A stretch of 64,000 bases of DNA from Haematobia irritans. Taxonomy: Eukaryota > Arthropoda > Insecta > Diptera > Muscidae. Every line of letters starts with the position of its first letter. The stretch's first letter is position 1. A model generated the notes under the pieces. It was given only the letters and a program-made list of their open reading frames with translations, did no database searches and was not told the origin of the DNA. The stretch is from contig NC_134397.1 of assembly GCF_050003625.1 (NCBI RefSeq), forward strand, positions 276,824,070 to 276,888,069, given 5' to 3'. A program made the position numbers and the translations under genes. Below are positions 1-11,587 of this stretch, in pieces.

Positions 1-658
1 TCTCCCAGGCCACAACTAGACGTCACATATTCATGTATTCCACAAGTAGACAGTGTTGACTAGGATTATAAAAAAGAAAGCGGAAACCACTCATTTACTT
101 AAATCGTTTCCGCTAACATCAAAGCTACACACACGGCTGTGTGATTGTGCCTCTTGGTAGCCAATATTACACACACACATTGATATTTTACAGTGGCCAC
201 TGTTGTTTTGTAATAAATGAATGGAAGATGGAATGTTTGTGTGTGTGTGTGGATATTTGAATTTCAAAGGATCTACAAATGTGTGATTATATTTGGATGT
301 TCTTTTGCAAATCCTTCCTTAGTTTTATTTTAGTCCAAAAACTGGAGACCCAACAAAACTTGAATGGGTTAGGAAAAAAAAGAACAAAGCGGAAGTTTTT
401 TGAAATGCCTTGTCACATTGCTTCTTGTATTGTGTTGTAATTTCAAAATGAATTTCGAATGAGCACCGGAAGTATCTCTATGATAGTAGAATAGAAACTT
501 TACATAACGATTAACGTCCTGAAAACCACATGAGAATGATGTCCAGATTTAACCAAGATCTTTAAATAAAATCCTTTAAAATCCTTTATTAAAATTAAAA
601 TTAGAATTTCTTGTATATCTTGTAATATAGCACGGGGAATTAGATAAATGTTTTTGAG
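1..658. other. Intergenic or gene-internal DNA without recognisable gene
   Basis: AT-rich sequence with a short (GT)n run near 237-252. No reading frame resembles a known protein. Since the beat gene continues leftwards, this may be intronic, but no exon was found here. Confidence 0.4.
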
Positions 659-734
659 GATACAGTGAAACCTCTCTGAAGTGGACACACAAAGTTTGTC
701 CATATATTTGAGGTGTCCAGGTAAAGTCCTCAAT
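659..734. mobile_element. Possible pogo/Tigger-type terminal repeat fragment
   Basis: The motif ACAGTGAAACCTCTCTGAAG followed by TGGACAC resembles the terminal repeat of pogo/Tigger-type elements of insects, judged from memory. The internal part and partner end are absent, and the fragment abuts a HINE piece. Confidence 0.35.
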
Positions 735-895
735 TTCAGGATCGGATGAAATTTGTTTCTCTTAGAGAATCTGCAAGCCAAATCGGGGGATCAGTTTATA
801 TGGGGGCTATATATAATTATGAACCGATGTGGACCAATTTTTGCACGGTTGTTTGAGACCATATACTAACACCATGTACCAAATTTCAGCTTATA
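735..895 (-). mobile_element. HINE group I fragment (one internal monomer)
   Basis: This matches the monomer of the group I repeats seen in full at 31.3, 35.0, 47.0 and 60.1 kb: TCGGATGAAATTTG, then TTTATATGGGGGCTATATAT, then ACCATATACTAACACCATGT. Both element ends are missing, so it is an old fragment. Confidence 0.75.
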
Positions 896-1376
896 GAACA
901 AGAAATAAGGATACGTTTAAAGCTTTAATCGGCCATTTTGGGCAAGTAGTATATGAGTTTTTCTGTTCCCAAAATCTGCAATTATTCAGAAAGTAAGAAA
1001 TTTGCTGTCAAATCTACTTTGGGGATTTTTTATACTAATTTTGGGAATAGTATATTCAGCAACATTTCCTAAAACAATTTTCGCTGCAAGAATCATAATA
1101 ATATCACAATTAGTTCAAAAGTTATAACATTTTCAATTCATATTTTTAATTCCCAAAAAAATAGGAATTTAAAAAAAAAATATTTCCCTGTTTTAAGTTT
1201 TTATATTTTAAATATTGAAAAAACAAAATTTTTTTAAAATAAAAAATTATCTAGATTCTTAGTGCAGTTAGAATCCAAATTAAAATATTTTTTTAATTTA
1301 AAATACATTCATATCACTTTTAAAAATGGGTTTTAAACAAAATTGTTTGGTGTGCCAATACTTATGTGGGTCACTG
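896..1376. mobile_element. Tc1-like element end, non-coding
   Basis: The right end, read on the minus strand, begins CAGTGACCCACATAAG and continues TATTGGCACACC. This is the style of terminal repeat found on Tc1-like elements, and a TA dinucleotide follows at 1377-1378. The interior is AT-rich and non-coding. The matching left terminal repeat was not found, so it is probably a truncated non-autonomous copy. Confidence 0.45.
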
Positions 1377-1378
1377 TA

Positions 1379-1835
1379 AGTGCATATCAGGCGAAAGATA
1401 TACATATATCGGGGCTATATCTAAATCTGAATCGATTTCAACTAAATTCAGTATGCATATCTAGAATATTAATTCTACCATCTCTGCAAAATTTCCAATA
1501 AATCGAAGTGAAACTTTGGTGGCGGATTGAAAATTTGGTCTCTTGTGGTCATATCAGACTAAATCGGGCGTAGGACTTATATGGGAACTATATCTTAATC
1601 TGAACCGATGTCCAGCAAGCTCAGCACACTTAAATATATCACTAATTGTACTCTTTGTGCAAAATTTGAAGCAAATCAAAGTAAAACTTTGGCTTCGGGG
1701 ACCTCATTAGATATTGATCAAATGCGGTGTTACTTCACTTGTATGGCCCCAGAAGCCATAGTTTTATTTTCATTTGCTTCAAATTTTGACTTTGATTTGC
1801 TTCAAATTTGTACTTTGAATTGCTTCAAATACTGA
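1379..1835 (-). mobile_element. HINE group II fragment
   Basis: Two decayed group II monomers can be read (GGCGAAAGATATACATATAT, CTATATCTAAATCTGAA, GTGCAAAATTTGAAGC). They match the 15.9, 18.4 and 22.0 kb copies. Neither end is present. Open frames inside it are by-products of the repeat and not genes. Confidence 0.7.
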
Positions 1836-1859
1836 CCTCACGAGAAATTGGATAAAAAT

Positions 1860-2190
1860 AATGCGTTGTAAATGCTCAAGAAATCCAAATGGGGGATCGT
1901 TTTATATAGGGGCTATATCGAAACATGGATCGATATAGCCCATCTTTGAACTTCATCTTTTTTACAGAAAAACGAGTTTGTGCAAAATTCCAAAACGAAA
2001 TCTTCATTATTGAAGTCTCTAGTGTGGGGCACCTTAGATAAGTTAGAATTTCAACCAAATATACTTTATCGGAACTTCATAATTGGACGTGTAGCAAATG
2101 GAATGGCAAACTTATTAGAATACCATCATCCTTCCCAAGATAGTGGGGATAAATATAATTGGTGCCAAATCAAGACCATTTTAAACGTCC
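1860..2190 (-). mobile_element. HINE group III fragment, decayed
   Basis: It shares the order of motifs with the 5' end of the 9.1 and 17.3 kb copies: a GGGGGATCGTTTTATATAGG monomer, then GACGAGTTTGTGCAAAATT, then TTCATTATTGAAG, then a final block with ACGGAATGACAAACTTATTA-like sequence. The (GTCY)n block is lost. Confidence 0.65.
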
Positions 2191-2203
2191 AGTAGTTCAG
2201 TCC

Positions 2204-2625
2204 CTACGGGAAATTGGTTCAAATTACCAATATCGAACCTATCAAAGAACTATTATCCAGTTTGTCGCAATTTGTAAATTTTCATATAACCTCTTGGTTT
2301 CTATACTCTAATGATATTTAAATCGTTTTAGATCTACCCGTTTACTGAAATAGAATTCTCAGAATAATTTATTGTTCCACATATTCCAAAAGGTTTTCCT
2401 TTCTGGTGCGACTCGGATGCTCTAATTGAAACATTATTTTTTTCGGGACTGGTTCATGAGGACCTGTCTATGGGTTAGTTATACTAAATCGTCCCAGGGC
2501 AAGTCTTTTGGAATGGGTCCAAGTTGTGTCCTAAATTGTAAATGTACCCCGTCAATGACAAACCCATGTTAAAGTGATCGTTCCCCTTCGTACGTTTTGA
2601 AGTGGGATGTCGGGTTCTTATTATG
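2204..2625 (-). mobile_element. TACCCTACGGGAAA-family MITE, copy lacking one end
   Basis: It begins CCCTACGGGAAATTGG and then runs in reverse order through the blocks of the complete copy at 38276-38736 (the CCATAGACAGGT block, the CATTGACGGGGT block and the ACTTTAACATG block). The far terminal repeat is not recognisable. Non-coding. Confidence 0.65.
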
Positions 2626-4412
2626 TTTGGGAAACGTACAAAATTTTTCTTTCGCTCTACTTTAGTAGTTGAGCTTTTTAGTTCGGTCTCTGAATTTGTA
2701 GCCATTTTGGCTCATAAAATTTTGGAGGGATATTGAGGAAATTTCGAAGAAAATATTAAAATTAAACCACAACCAAATAATTTTTTGACAATAAAACAAA
2801 GTGGAATTTAGCATCACTTTAACAATTTGTAATTATAACATTTTTATTAAATTTAAAGATATTTCTTCCTGTGTATTTTCTCTTAGTTCTTATTAAGTAT
2901 TTCATAGTTATTCAGTGAAAAACTCAATTACGTAGCCTAATTTATTTTCGAAACCAGTGCTATATCCTAGGATACTTGGCATACATATACTGATGAAAAT
3001 GCCCTCACATACTTATACGTAAATATGGGAATATGAAAAAATCAATGGAGGAATGTATAGAGTTGCTAACTAGGCTGACCAACTGTGTTTATTGAATGGA
3101 TGAGATTGTCTATGACTGCCCCTTCCTCTTAATTTTGATGTTGTTCTAGTCCAAACTATACAAATTCAATGGATGCGGCTACCACGTTTCATGTTTTGTT
3201 TTCAATATTTGTTTTTCAACATGAAAATTTTGTATATGTCTAATAGGGAGGATCGAAAATAAAGAGCGTCGTACTTCATGAATTCCTGGATGCAAATTAA
3301 TATTTTTTAGAACGATTGCGCGATAACTATAGGCCATATTTTCATAGAATTTTAATATAGTTCATTTGATGCGAAATAATGATAGTCCTTTCCACATTAG
3401 AACAGCATCTTTCTTTTGTTTAATAGCATATAGAAATAAACTCGTGTATTTGAGATACCCAATACCCTATGGTACATTGTGGTTTTTAACATTTCGTTTG
3501 TATTGCCTTTGGCTGAACATTGATCAGGTGCGGATAGTGTATTTGGCAGGCAGAAACAAACAAACCAATCGCATGCATTGGGCCAAATTGCGGTTGAGCA
3601 ATGCTGATTGCAGTATGTAGCTGCAACACCATAACAAACTATCCCGATTGGCATGACAGAGGAATTCTGTTATTATCCAATGGCGTTGGAAAAACATAAA
3701 AAAATCGGCAACATATTTGTTTGGATAAAATTAAAAATCCCATATAGGCCTTTAATGCATAGAAGAACCGGCCTGAACCCACGGTAGGGGTCCAAAGTAG
3801 TGGTGGGAAATAAAATTATAGAAGAGGTAATGGAATGGAGAGCTAGGAATATACAAAGCAAAGTGAATTGCATCACATCATTGGTCATTAGCTTCGGTAA
3901 TGATTAGTGCAAAGTGCAAATACCACCTACATATTAGGCAATTCGCCAGAATGTTATCCCTAAGAGATTGCATTAAAGCATCACATCAAAACATTCCAAC
4001 TATGTCCCCACAAATAACGCTTAGACGCATGTTTTTGCCAAATTGATACTTCCATCTTGTTTTGCAAATGAGTTTTTTTTTTGTTCACATTATCCAGAAT
4101 GTCATTGTGATTTTAGTTTTAATGTTTTCCAAAACATGATCCATGTTTTCCAATGGATTCTAGAAGTCATAGTTGACTCTATGACATGAGTGATACGTGG
4201 TTTGTAGTTTGACAATGACAGTTGTTGTAATCGACATCAACTTGTATTAATGATTTTAGTACTGAAACGTTTTTAATTTGATAATACTTCCCGGTAGGTA
4301 TCAAATAGGTTAAAATTTCAATTTTAGGCTTCTCGTGATGTGCTGCATTACGGATTCATTCTATACCCTCAAAACAAAAAAAAAAAAAAAACAAAAGTCG
4401 CGTCTGTAACAT
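2626..4412. other. No gene recognised
   Basis: AT-rich DNA. The longest frames (about 85 codons near 3400-3650, on both strands) overlap each other and show no known domain. A poly-A run occurs near 4375-4391. Confidence 0.4.
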
Positions 4413-4748
4413 CCCAGCAAAAATAACAAATAATAGCAATAACGTAAACGAGTAATCAAACTAGTTTATGATCATTCGTTTACGTTATTGCAACCAATTC
4501 ATGCAGTATAGACCCATGAAAGGTAGTGCTGTTTTCCTTCACGCCAACAATGCTAAAATCAAGATTTTAGATTACCTTTGGGCAATATTTCTATTAAAAT
4601 GAACAATTATATCAGCGCTTTGTAGAAGCTGCTCTAAATCGGGACATCGCCCACAAAAATCAGCGCTGATTCGGTTGTTTTGTAAGCAGTTGGTACTACC
4701 TCTCTTCCTTACAATCCTACTGAAATAGTGCTCCATTTTTTTGCTGGG
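4413..4748. mobile_element. CCCAGCAAAAA-type MITE
   Basis: Terminal inverted repeats CCCAGCAAAAA (left) and TTTTTTGCTGGG (right) enclose 336 bp of non-coding DNA. Inside, a perfect 15-bp inverted repeat (GCAATAACGTAAACG, 4436-4450 with 4477-4491) can form a hairpin. The termini match those at 27514-28039 and 30907-32694, although the interior differs. Confidence 0.6.
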
Positions 4749-4759
4749 ATATCCTCCTA

Positions 4760-5150
4760 AACATATTCTGCATCAAGCATATATACATTTCGCAAACATT
4801 ATATGCTATAACATATTGACATATATGTTTCAAACATATTATATTAATTTATAAATATTATACGTTTGCACTAAAAAAGATTTTTTTTAAAAATTTGAGT
4901 TCCAATCATATATTTTTTACATCGAAACATAAAAAGAATATGTTTTTAGTAGTACACAGACAAGAAAAGATTGTTTTTCATATGTTTCGATGTAAAAAAT
5001 ATATGTTTGGAACTCAAATTTTTAAAAAATCTTTTTTAGTACAAACGTATAATGTTTATAAATTAATATAATATGTTTGGAACATATATGTTAATATGTT
5101 ATAACATATGATGTTTGCGACATTAGATTTCTTTAAATATAATATCTCTG
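4760..5150. mobile_element. Fold-back MITE of the CATATG-rich family
   Basis: Two arms of about 150 bp (roughly 4787-4934 and 4978-5125) are near-perfect inverted copies around a centre of about 40 bp. Both include AAATTTGAGTTCC and a TTTTTTACATCGAAACAT block. Interior blocks recur at 52.6, 54.5 and 57.4 kb. There is no coding capacity, and the transcript of either strand would fold into a long hairpin. Confidence 0.7.
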
Positions 5151-5195
5151 GATGCATACATATATAAGTGTGGAAATTTCTTATAAACATATATA

Positions 5196-6416
5196 ACAGG
5201 TTGGTAAGTCCCCGGTCTGACACGTAGATGGCGTCGCTAGTATTAAATGTATATTATTTTTATATAGTACCAACCTTCAAATGATTCGTGTCAAAATTTG
5301 ACATTTAGTTTGTTAGATAGAGCGTCTTTTGTGAAGCAACTTTTGTTATTGTAAAAAAAAGGGAAAAAGGAATTTCGTGTTTTGATAAAATGCTGTTTTC
5401 TGAAGGGGAAAAATACGGTGGAAGCAAAAACTTGGCTTGATAATGAGTTTCCGGACTCTGTCCCAGGGAAATCAACAATAATTGATTGGTATGCAAAATT
5501 CAAGCGTGGTGAAATGAGCACGGAGGACGGTGAACGCTGTGGACGCCCGAAAGCGGTGGTTACCGAGGAAAACATCAAAAAAATCCACAAAATGATTTTG
5601 AATGACTGTAAAATGAAGTTGATCGAGATAGCAAAGGCCTTAAAGATATCAAAGGAACGTGTTGGTCATATCATTCATCAATATTTGGATATGCGGAAAC
5701 TCTGTGCAAAATGGGTGCCGCGCGAGCTCACATTTGACCAAAAACAACAACGTGTTGATGATTCTGAGCAGTGTCTGCAGCTGTTAACTCGTAATACGCA
5801 CGAGTTTTTCCGTCTATATGTGACAATGGATGAAACATGGCTTCATCACTACACTCCTGAGTCCAATCGACAGTCGGCTGAGTGGACAGCGACCGGTGAA
5901 CCGTCTCCGAAGCGTGGAAAGACTCAAAAGTCCGCTGGAAAAGTAATGGCCCCTGTTTTTTGGGATGCACATGGAATAATTTTTTTCGATTATATTGAGA
6001 AGGGAAAAACCATCAACAGTGACTATTATATGACGTTATTGGAGCGTTTGAAGGTCGAAATCGCGGCAAAACGTCATCATATGGAGAAGAAAAAAGTGTT
6101 GTTCCACCAAGACCATGCCACAAGTCATTGAGAACGATGGCAAAAATTCATGAATTGGGCTTCGAATTGCTTCCCCACCCACAGTATTCTCCAGATCTGG
6201 CCCCCAGCAACTTTTTCTTATTCTCAGACCTCAAAAGGATGCTCGCAGAGAAAAAAATTGGCTACAATCAAGAGGTGTTCGCCGAAACTGAGGCCTATTT
6301 TGAGGCAAAACCGAAGGAGTACTACCAAAATGGTATCAAAAAATTGGAAGGTCGTTATAATTGTTGTATCGCTCTTAAAGGGAACTATGTTGAATAATAA
6401 AAACCAATTTTGACAA
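5196..6416 (+). mobile_element. Himar1-like mariner (irritans subfamily), copy 1, 3' end lost
   Basis: The 5' terminal repeat ACAGGTTGGTAAGTCCCC, continuing GGTCTGACA, starts after a TA at 5194-5195. It lacks four bases (CTGA) compared with the usual irritans-type repeat. The 5' leader and transposase frame follow in normal order. The element stops just after the transposase stop codon, where the hairpin end of a HINE abuts it. The 3' terminal repeat is gone, so the copy cannot move. Confidence 0.9.
5361..6397 (+). pseudogene. Mariner transposase (irritans subfamily), broken
   Basis: This is a cut-and-paste transposase of the D,D34D type. An N-terminal helix-turn-helix region (GKSTIIDWYAKFKRGEMSTE, then LKISKERVGHII), the linker WVPREL and the catalytic block VTMDETWLHHYTPE are all readable. 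The damage is clear. The normal ATG context (ATG-GAA-AAA-AAG) has become AGGGAAAAAG, so the start codon is gone and the open frame begins only at a TTG (5382). A net loss of about 7 bases near 6116-6124 turns the second-aspartate motif into HQDHATSH and shifts the frame to a stop. The remainder continues in another frame from 6128, and there the third catalytic Asp (APSD in relatives) is Asn (YSPDLAPSNFF). Usual length is about 348 residues. It is certainly inactive. Confidence 0.92.
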
Positions 6417-7187
6417 AAAAACAAGTATATACAGCAGTAAGTTCGGCCGGGCCGAATGTTAAATACCCACCACCATGAACCAAATATTAGGGGTTCCTTT
6501 GAAATTTCAGGAGGGCTTGAGGACTTGAGGACAATTCCCGAAGATAAATTTAAAGATTTCACCTATGAGGACTATATCAGATTCTGGATTTATAAGAACC
6601 ATTTTTGTTTGAGTTTTAGAGGAATCATTAACATCTCTTGTAAGTGTGCAAGAAAATTATAAAATAACGTCTTGATTTGAAATCTTAAATCTGTAGAAGT
6701 AAAATTTGGAAATTTTACATTGAGTTTCAAGCAATTTTCATGATAGGTGCGCTTTCTACACCCTCAAGAAGTGAAGTCGGTCTATATGGAGGCATTACCA
6801 AATGGACCGATAAAAACTTAATCCGATACACGTTTTTGTGAGCCTAAAATACCAGAATATTTACAATTTAAGGCAAATCGGATAAAAACTACGGTTTCTA
6901 GAAACCCAAGGAGTTAAATCGGGAGATCGTTCTTATGGGGGCTATACTAAAATATGGACCGATACTCACCGTTTTCGCATACCTCTTTATGACCCGAAAA
7001 TACCTCTAGATTTCCAATTTTAGGCAAATAGGATAAAAACTTCGGATTCTAGAAGCCCAAGAAGTAAAATCGGGAAATCGGTCTATATGGAGGCTATACG
7101 AAAATATGGACCGATACTCACCATTTTCGGCACACCTCTTTATGGTCCTAAAATACCTCTAGATTTCCAATTTCAGACAATAATGTA
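6417..7187 (-). mobile_element. HINE group III, 5'-truncated
   Basis: Read on the minus strand, the 3' end is complete: the hairpin TTCGGCCCGGCCGAA followed by a tail ending in ACTTGTTTT. Four decayed monomers (GGTCTATATGGAGG, ATGGACCGATACTCACC) precede it. The 5' end with its ATACCC repeat and the (GTCY)n block are missing. It sits directly against mariner copy 1, so insertion into the mariner tail followed by a deletion is the simplest history. Confidence 0.8.
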
Positions 7188-8030
7188 AAAAGATGACTTG
7201 TATATGACAGAGAAGGACGATTCATCCTTACTTGTTTTAGGCACTAAGCTTTTTCATTTATATCATTCTTTCTTTTTTTCTAAAGCATTTTAGTTTTGTT
7301 TGTTGGATTCATTTAAAATTAAACTCAATTATTACGGCAACTCTCAATTCGATTGAAAGAAAACTTGACTCTCATCTTCCCCCAAGGATTCGAAACGACC
7401 TGAAGCTTTAAAAGTTTTGATTTGTTCGTTTTACTTTTCTGAATCCATATTCAATAAAAGTTTGAATTAATTTCCATTTATAGTAGGTATCTAAGCAATT
7501 AAAAAAATAAATGCAAGAAATAATAACTCATCATAATTAAAACAATAAAAAAGAAATTTATTGTGGCTGTTTGTATAAGAGTTTGCTGTAGAAAATTTTA
7601 TTTTTTTCCCTCTGCCTTCATTTCTTTAGCCTCATCAATAACTTTCGCTTCAGTGAGCATAGTAATTCTATTTCATTATTAATTGATTTGTGGGAGTCGT
7701 GGGCGACTGCAGGCATCAATGCCATAGCAGTCGAATTACCCAAATTACTGGGAAAAATATCTCAACATCATTATATCTTCTAGTTGCACTTTTTCTATTA
7801 TTGGATCTTTTGCCTTAGCTAGTAGCATGGCATAGTGAAACAAAAACAGTTTCCATTGTCATTAAGACTATCTAATTAGTTGTGATTATTTCAAAGGCGA
7901 GATGGTATATAATTAAGTTCATATGAACTGAAGCAATCTAAATTAGGAGAATGCTTATATTTTTGGACGTTAGAAAAGACGTTGCAGAAAAGAAGGTTAA
8001 GTGCAGAATCAAAAAATATTTTGGTGACTT
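7188..8030. other. No gene recognised
   Basis: AT-rich sequence between two transposon blocks. Short frames only, with no repeat family recognised. Confidence 0.4.
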
Positions 8031-8101
8031 TAACAGGTTGGCAGATAAGTACCCGGTCTGACAAAAGAAAAACACATCTTTTTTGTCAAAATTCGTTTTT
8101 A

Positions 8102-8956
8102 TTATTCAACATAGTTCCCTTCAAGAACGATACAACGATTATAACGACCTTCCAATTTTTTGATAGCATTTTGGTAGTACTCCTTCGGTTTTGCCTCAAA
8201 ATAGGCCTCAGTTTCGGAGCCCAATTCACGAATTTTTGCCATCGGTCTCAACGACTTGTGGCACGGTGCGTTGTCTTGGTGGAGCAACACTTTTTTCTTC
8301 TTCATATGGGGCCGTTTTGCCGCGATTTCGACCTTCAAATGCTCCAATAACGTCATATAATAGTTACGGTTGATGGTTTTTCCCTTCTCAAGATAATCGA
8401 TAAAAATTATTCCATGCGCATCCCAAAAAACAGAGGCCAGCGGACTTTTGAGTCTTTCAACGCTTCGGAGACGGTTCACCGGTCGCTGTCCACTCAGCCG
8501 ACTGTCGATTGGTGTGTAGTGATGGAGCCATGTTTCATCCATTGTCACATATCGACGGAAAAACTCGGGTGTAGTACGAGTTAACAGCTGCAAACACCGC
8601 TCAAATCATCAACACGTTGTTGTTTTTGGTCAAATGTGAGCTCGCGCGGCACCCAGTTTGCACAGAGCTTCCGCATATCCAAAAATTCACGAATGATATG
8701 ACCAACACGTTCCTTTGATATCTTTAAGGCCTCTGCTATCTCGATCAACTTCAGTTTACGGTCATTCAAAATCATTTTGTGGATTTTTTAATGTTTTCAT
8801 CGGTAACCACCTCTTTCGGGCGTCCACTGCGTTCACCGTCATCCGTGCTGATTTCCCCACGCTTGAATTTATCAAGCCATGTTTTTGCCTCCACCTTATT
8901 TTTTCCCATCAGAAAACAGTATTTTATCAAAACACGAAATTCCTTTTTTTTTTCAT
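8102..8956 (-). pseudogene. Mariner transposase (irritans subfamily), multiply broken
   Basis: The frame begins at an ATG at 8956 (minus strand) and ends in the family's C-terminus GNYVE at a TAA (8102-8104). Recognisable blocks are LKISKERVGHII, WVPREL, VTMDETWLHHYTP and HQDNAPCHKS. Compared with copy 1 it lost about 18 codons after the TWLD motif. It has single-base deletions near 8787 and 8610, and a shifted stretch after HHYTP that returns to frame at SVFWDAHG. A further internal deletion joins IRELG directly to SETEAYFEA and removes the third catalytic Asp. It is inactive. The breaks differ from those of copy 1, so the two copies decayed independently. Confidence 0.9.
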
Positions 8957-9057
8957 TTTTTTCTCAATAAGAAAAGTTGCTTCACAAAAGACGCTCTATC
9001 TCACAAACTAATTGACTTACAGACGTCAAATTTTGACACGAATCATTTGGAACTATA

Positions 9058-10606
9058 TAAAAACAAGTATATACAGCAGTAAATTCGGCCGGGCCGAATC
9101 TTAAATACCCACCACCATGAACCAAATATTAGGGTTTCCTTTGAAATTTCAGGAGGGCTTGAGGACACTTCCCGAAGATAAATTTAAAAATTTCACCTAT
9201 GAGGACTATATCGGATTTATAAGAACCATTTTTGTTTGAGTTTTAGAGGAATCATTAACATCTCCTGTAAGTGTGCAAGAAAATTATAAAATAACGTCTT
9301 GATTTGAAATCTTAAATCTGTAGATTTTCACCCGATCTGGGAATCTGGAAATTTTACATTGAGTTTCAAGCAATTTCATGATCAGTGCGCCTTCTACACC
9401 CTCAAGAAGTGAAGTCGGCCTATATGGAGGCATTACCAAAAGGACCGCTAAAAACTTAATCCGATACAGGTTTTTGTGAGCCTAAAATACCAGAATATTT
9501 ACAATTTCAAGCAAATCGGATAAAAACTACGGTTTCTAGAAACCCAAGGAGATAATCGGGAGATAGTTCTTATGGGGGCTATACTAAAATATAGACCGAT
9601 ATTCACCGTTTTCGGCACACCTCTTTATGGCCCGAAAATACCTCTAGATTTCCAATTTCAGGCAACTTGGATAAAAACTCCTGATTCTAGAAGCCCAAGA
9701 AGTAAAATCGGCATATCGGTCTATATGGGGGCTATATCAAAACATGGACCGATACTCACCATTCGTGGCAAATCTCTTTATGGTCCTAAAATACCTATAA
9801 ATTTCCAAATTGTATGCAAATTGTATATAAACTACGGACTCTATAAACCCAAGATGTAAAATCGGGAGATCGGTCTATATGGGGGCTATACCAAAACATG
9901 GAACGATACGGACCATTTTCGGCACACCTTTTTATGGTCCTCAAGTACCTCTAGATTTTCAATTTCAGGCAAATTGGATAAAAAGTACCGTTTCTATAAG
10001 CCCTAGACCCCAAATCGGGAGGTCGGTTTATATGGGGACCATACCAAAACATGGACCGATGCTCACCATTTTTGGCACACCTCCTTACGGTTCTAAAATA
10101 CCTCTCGATATCCAATTTCAGGTAAATTGGATAAAAAAGCCCAAGAAATAAAATCGGGAGATCGGTCTATATGGGGGCTATACCAAAACATGAACCGATA
10201 CTCACGATTTTTGGGACACCTCTTTATGGTCATAAAATACCTCTAGATTTAAAATTTCAGGCAAATTGGATAAAAACTACGATTTATATAAGCCCAAGAC
10301 CCCAAATCGGAAGGTCGGTTAATATGGGGACTATATCAAAACCTGGACCGATATAGCCCATATTTGAACTTGACCTGTCTGCAGACAAAAGACGAGTTTG
10401 TGCAAAATTTGAGCACGATTGCTTCATTATTGAAGACTGTAACGTGATTACAACAGACAGACAGACAGACAGACGGACGGACATCGTTATATCGTCTTAG
10501 AATTTCTCCCTGATCAAGAATATATATACTTTATATAATCGGAAATCGATATTTCGATGTGTTGCAAACGGAATGACAAACTTATTATACCCCCGTGGTG
10601 GTTATA
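9058..10606 (-). mobile_element. HINE group III, nested in mariner copy 2
   Basis: On the minus strand the 5' end is close to an ATACCC-type subterminal repeat but shortened (the CACCATTCTATGG part is missing). Next come the AATATATATACTTTATATAA block, a (GTCY)n run (complement of GACAGACAGACAGACAG at about 10455-10485), about eight monomers of 130-150 bp, the CCTCAAGAAGTGAAGTC block, and the 3' hairpin TTCGGCCCGGCCGAA. Long open frames inside (for example 9572-9859 and 9879-10151) exist only because the monomers lack stops; they are not genes. Confidence 0.85.
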
Positions 10607-10751
10607 ATGATATGCATTTAATACTAGCGACGCCATCTATGTGTCACACAGGGGACTTATCAGCCAACCTATTATACACAGGCTAATATTAATCGCTTTA
10701 GTTATTAAATATTACGTTTTCCTTTTTGGGTCATACGAAACCTATTTATGT

Positions 10752-10967
10752 TACACCCAAAGAAAAAAAATACTTTCCTCCACAATGAAATTTTAGACAA
10801 ACGAAATTCCTCTTTCGTATATTTTGCTTTGTAGCAAATTAATCCGAATTTATGATAAGCGATTCAGTGATTGTCTCTAAAGTTTTTAATTTATTTTTAA
10901 AAGGAATTTGCGTTAAAAGAAAACTTTGCTTGTCTAAAATTTCGAAACTCATCTTTCAGTGTAGCAA
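10752..10967. mobile_element. Small MITE, ACACTGAAAGA-type ends
   Basis: The left end (ACACCCAAAGAAAA, then ATTTTAGACAAACGAA) and the inverted right end (CTACACTGAAAGATGAG, then ATTTTAGACAAGCAAAG) are imperfect inverted repeats around about 215 bp of non-coding DNA. A related end occurs at 38799-38880. Confidence 0.5.
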
Positions 10968-11508
10968 CTTAGAATATTCATTTCGACTTTCGTCGTAGAT
11001 TAACTCAACAATAGTTTATCGATGAACTTAATTCAAAGAAAAATTACATTTTCCTTGAAATTTTCTTAAAGTAATGAAAATTTCCAAAAATATTTAAAAA
11101 GCGTAGCGATCCATTTCTCGGTTGAAAAAAATACGGTTACAGTTAAGTTTATGTTAATTTAATTAAAATTGGCATATGCTTACAATCAAATTTAAACAAA
11201 CGAAAATCTCCTTTGTTATAAATAATTTTCTTCAAGATCAAAGAAAATCATGATGCAACAATTGCTTCTTATATTTTTTATTTTGTTTAAAAATGTTTTA
11301 GCGCCAAAAGAAAACTTCATTTGTCATAAATTTGGTTTCTCAGAAAATAAGGAGTGAGGGCAGTACCAAAGTTTGATTATGGAGCAATAAACAAAGTTCC
11401 CTACAACCTTCTTGGATTGAATAAACATGTTGTTAGTAAAAATTAAAATTAAAAGTATTTGGTTACAATTTTAATTGGTTGATTTAATTGTTTAATTCAA
11501 GCTGCTAA

Positions 11509-11576
11509 CACAATGGACTGTATAGTCTAAGTGGTCCTGAAATAGCCAGCTGCCAAATAACCTAACTTAACTTAAG
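11509..11576 (+). mobile_element. SINE 3' tail, 5'-truncated
   Basis: ACACAATGGACTGTATAGTC, then AGCTGCCAAATAACC and a TAACTTAACTT end match the tail of the tRNA-derived SINE at 26.2, 28.3 and 36.6 kb. Loss of the 5' part is typical of target-primed reverse transcription. Confidence 0.7.
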
Positions 11577-11587
11577 CAAAGAATCAG

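Larger units (their letters stand above)
8033..10672 (-). mobile_element. Himar1-like mariner, copy 2, with nested HINE
   Basis: Both terminal repeats are present: left ACAGGTTGGCAGATAAGT, and right, read on the minus strand, ATAGGTTGGCTGATAAGT. TA target duplications lie at 8031-8032 and 10673-10674. The leader next to the right repeat (GATGGCGTCGCTAGTATTAA) matches copy 1. A HINE of about 1.55 kb at 9058-10606 splits the leader, so the mariner is the older insertion. Without it the mariner would be about 1.09 kb, shorter than a full copy because of internal deletions. Confidence 0.92.

Noticed and set aside
9572..10356. Plus-strand frames with 'MGAIPKHGPILTIFGTPLYGP' style repeats (also 17686-18267)
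   Set aside because: Same reason: monomers of HINE group III, without start, splice or codon-bias evidence.
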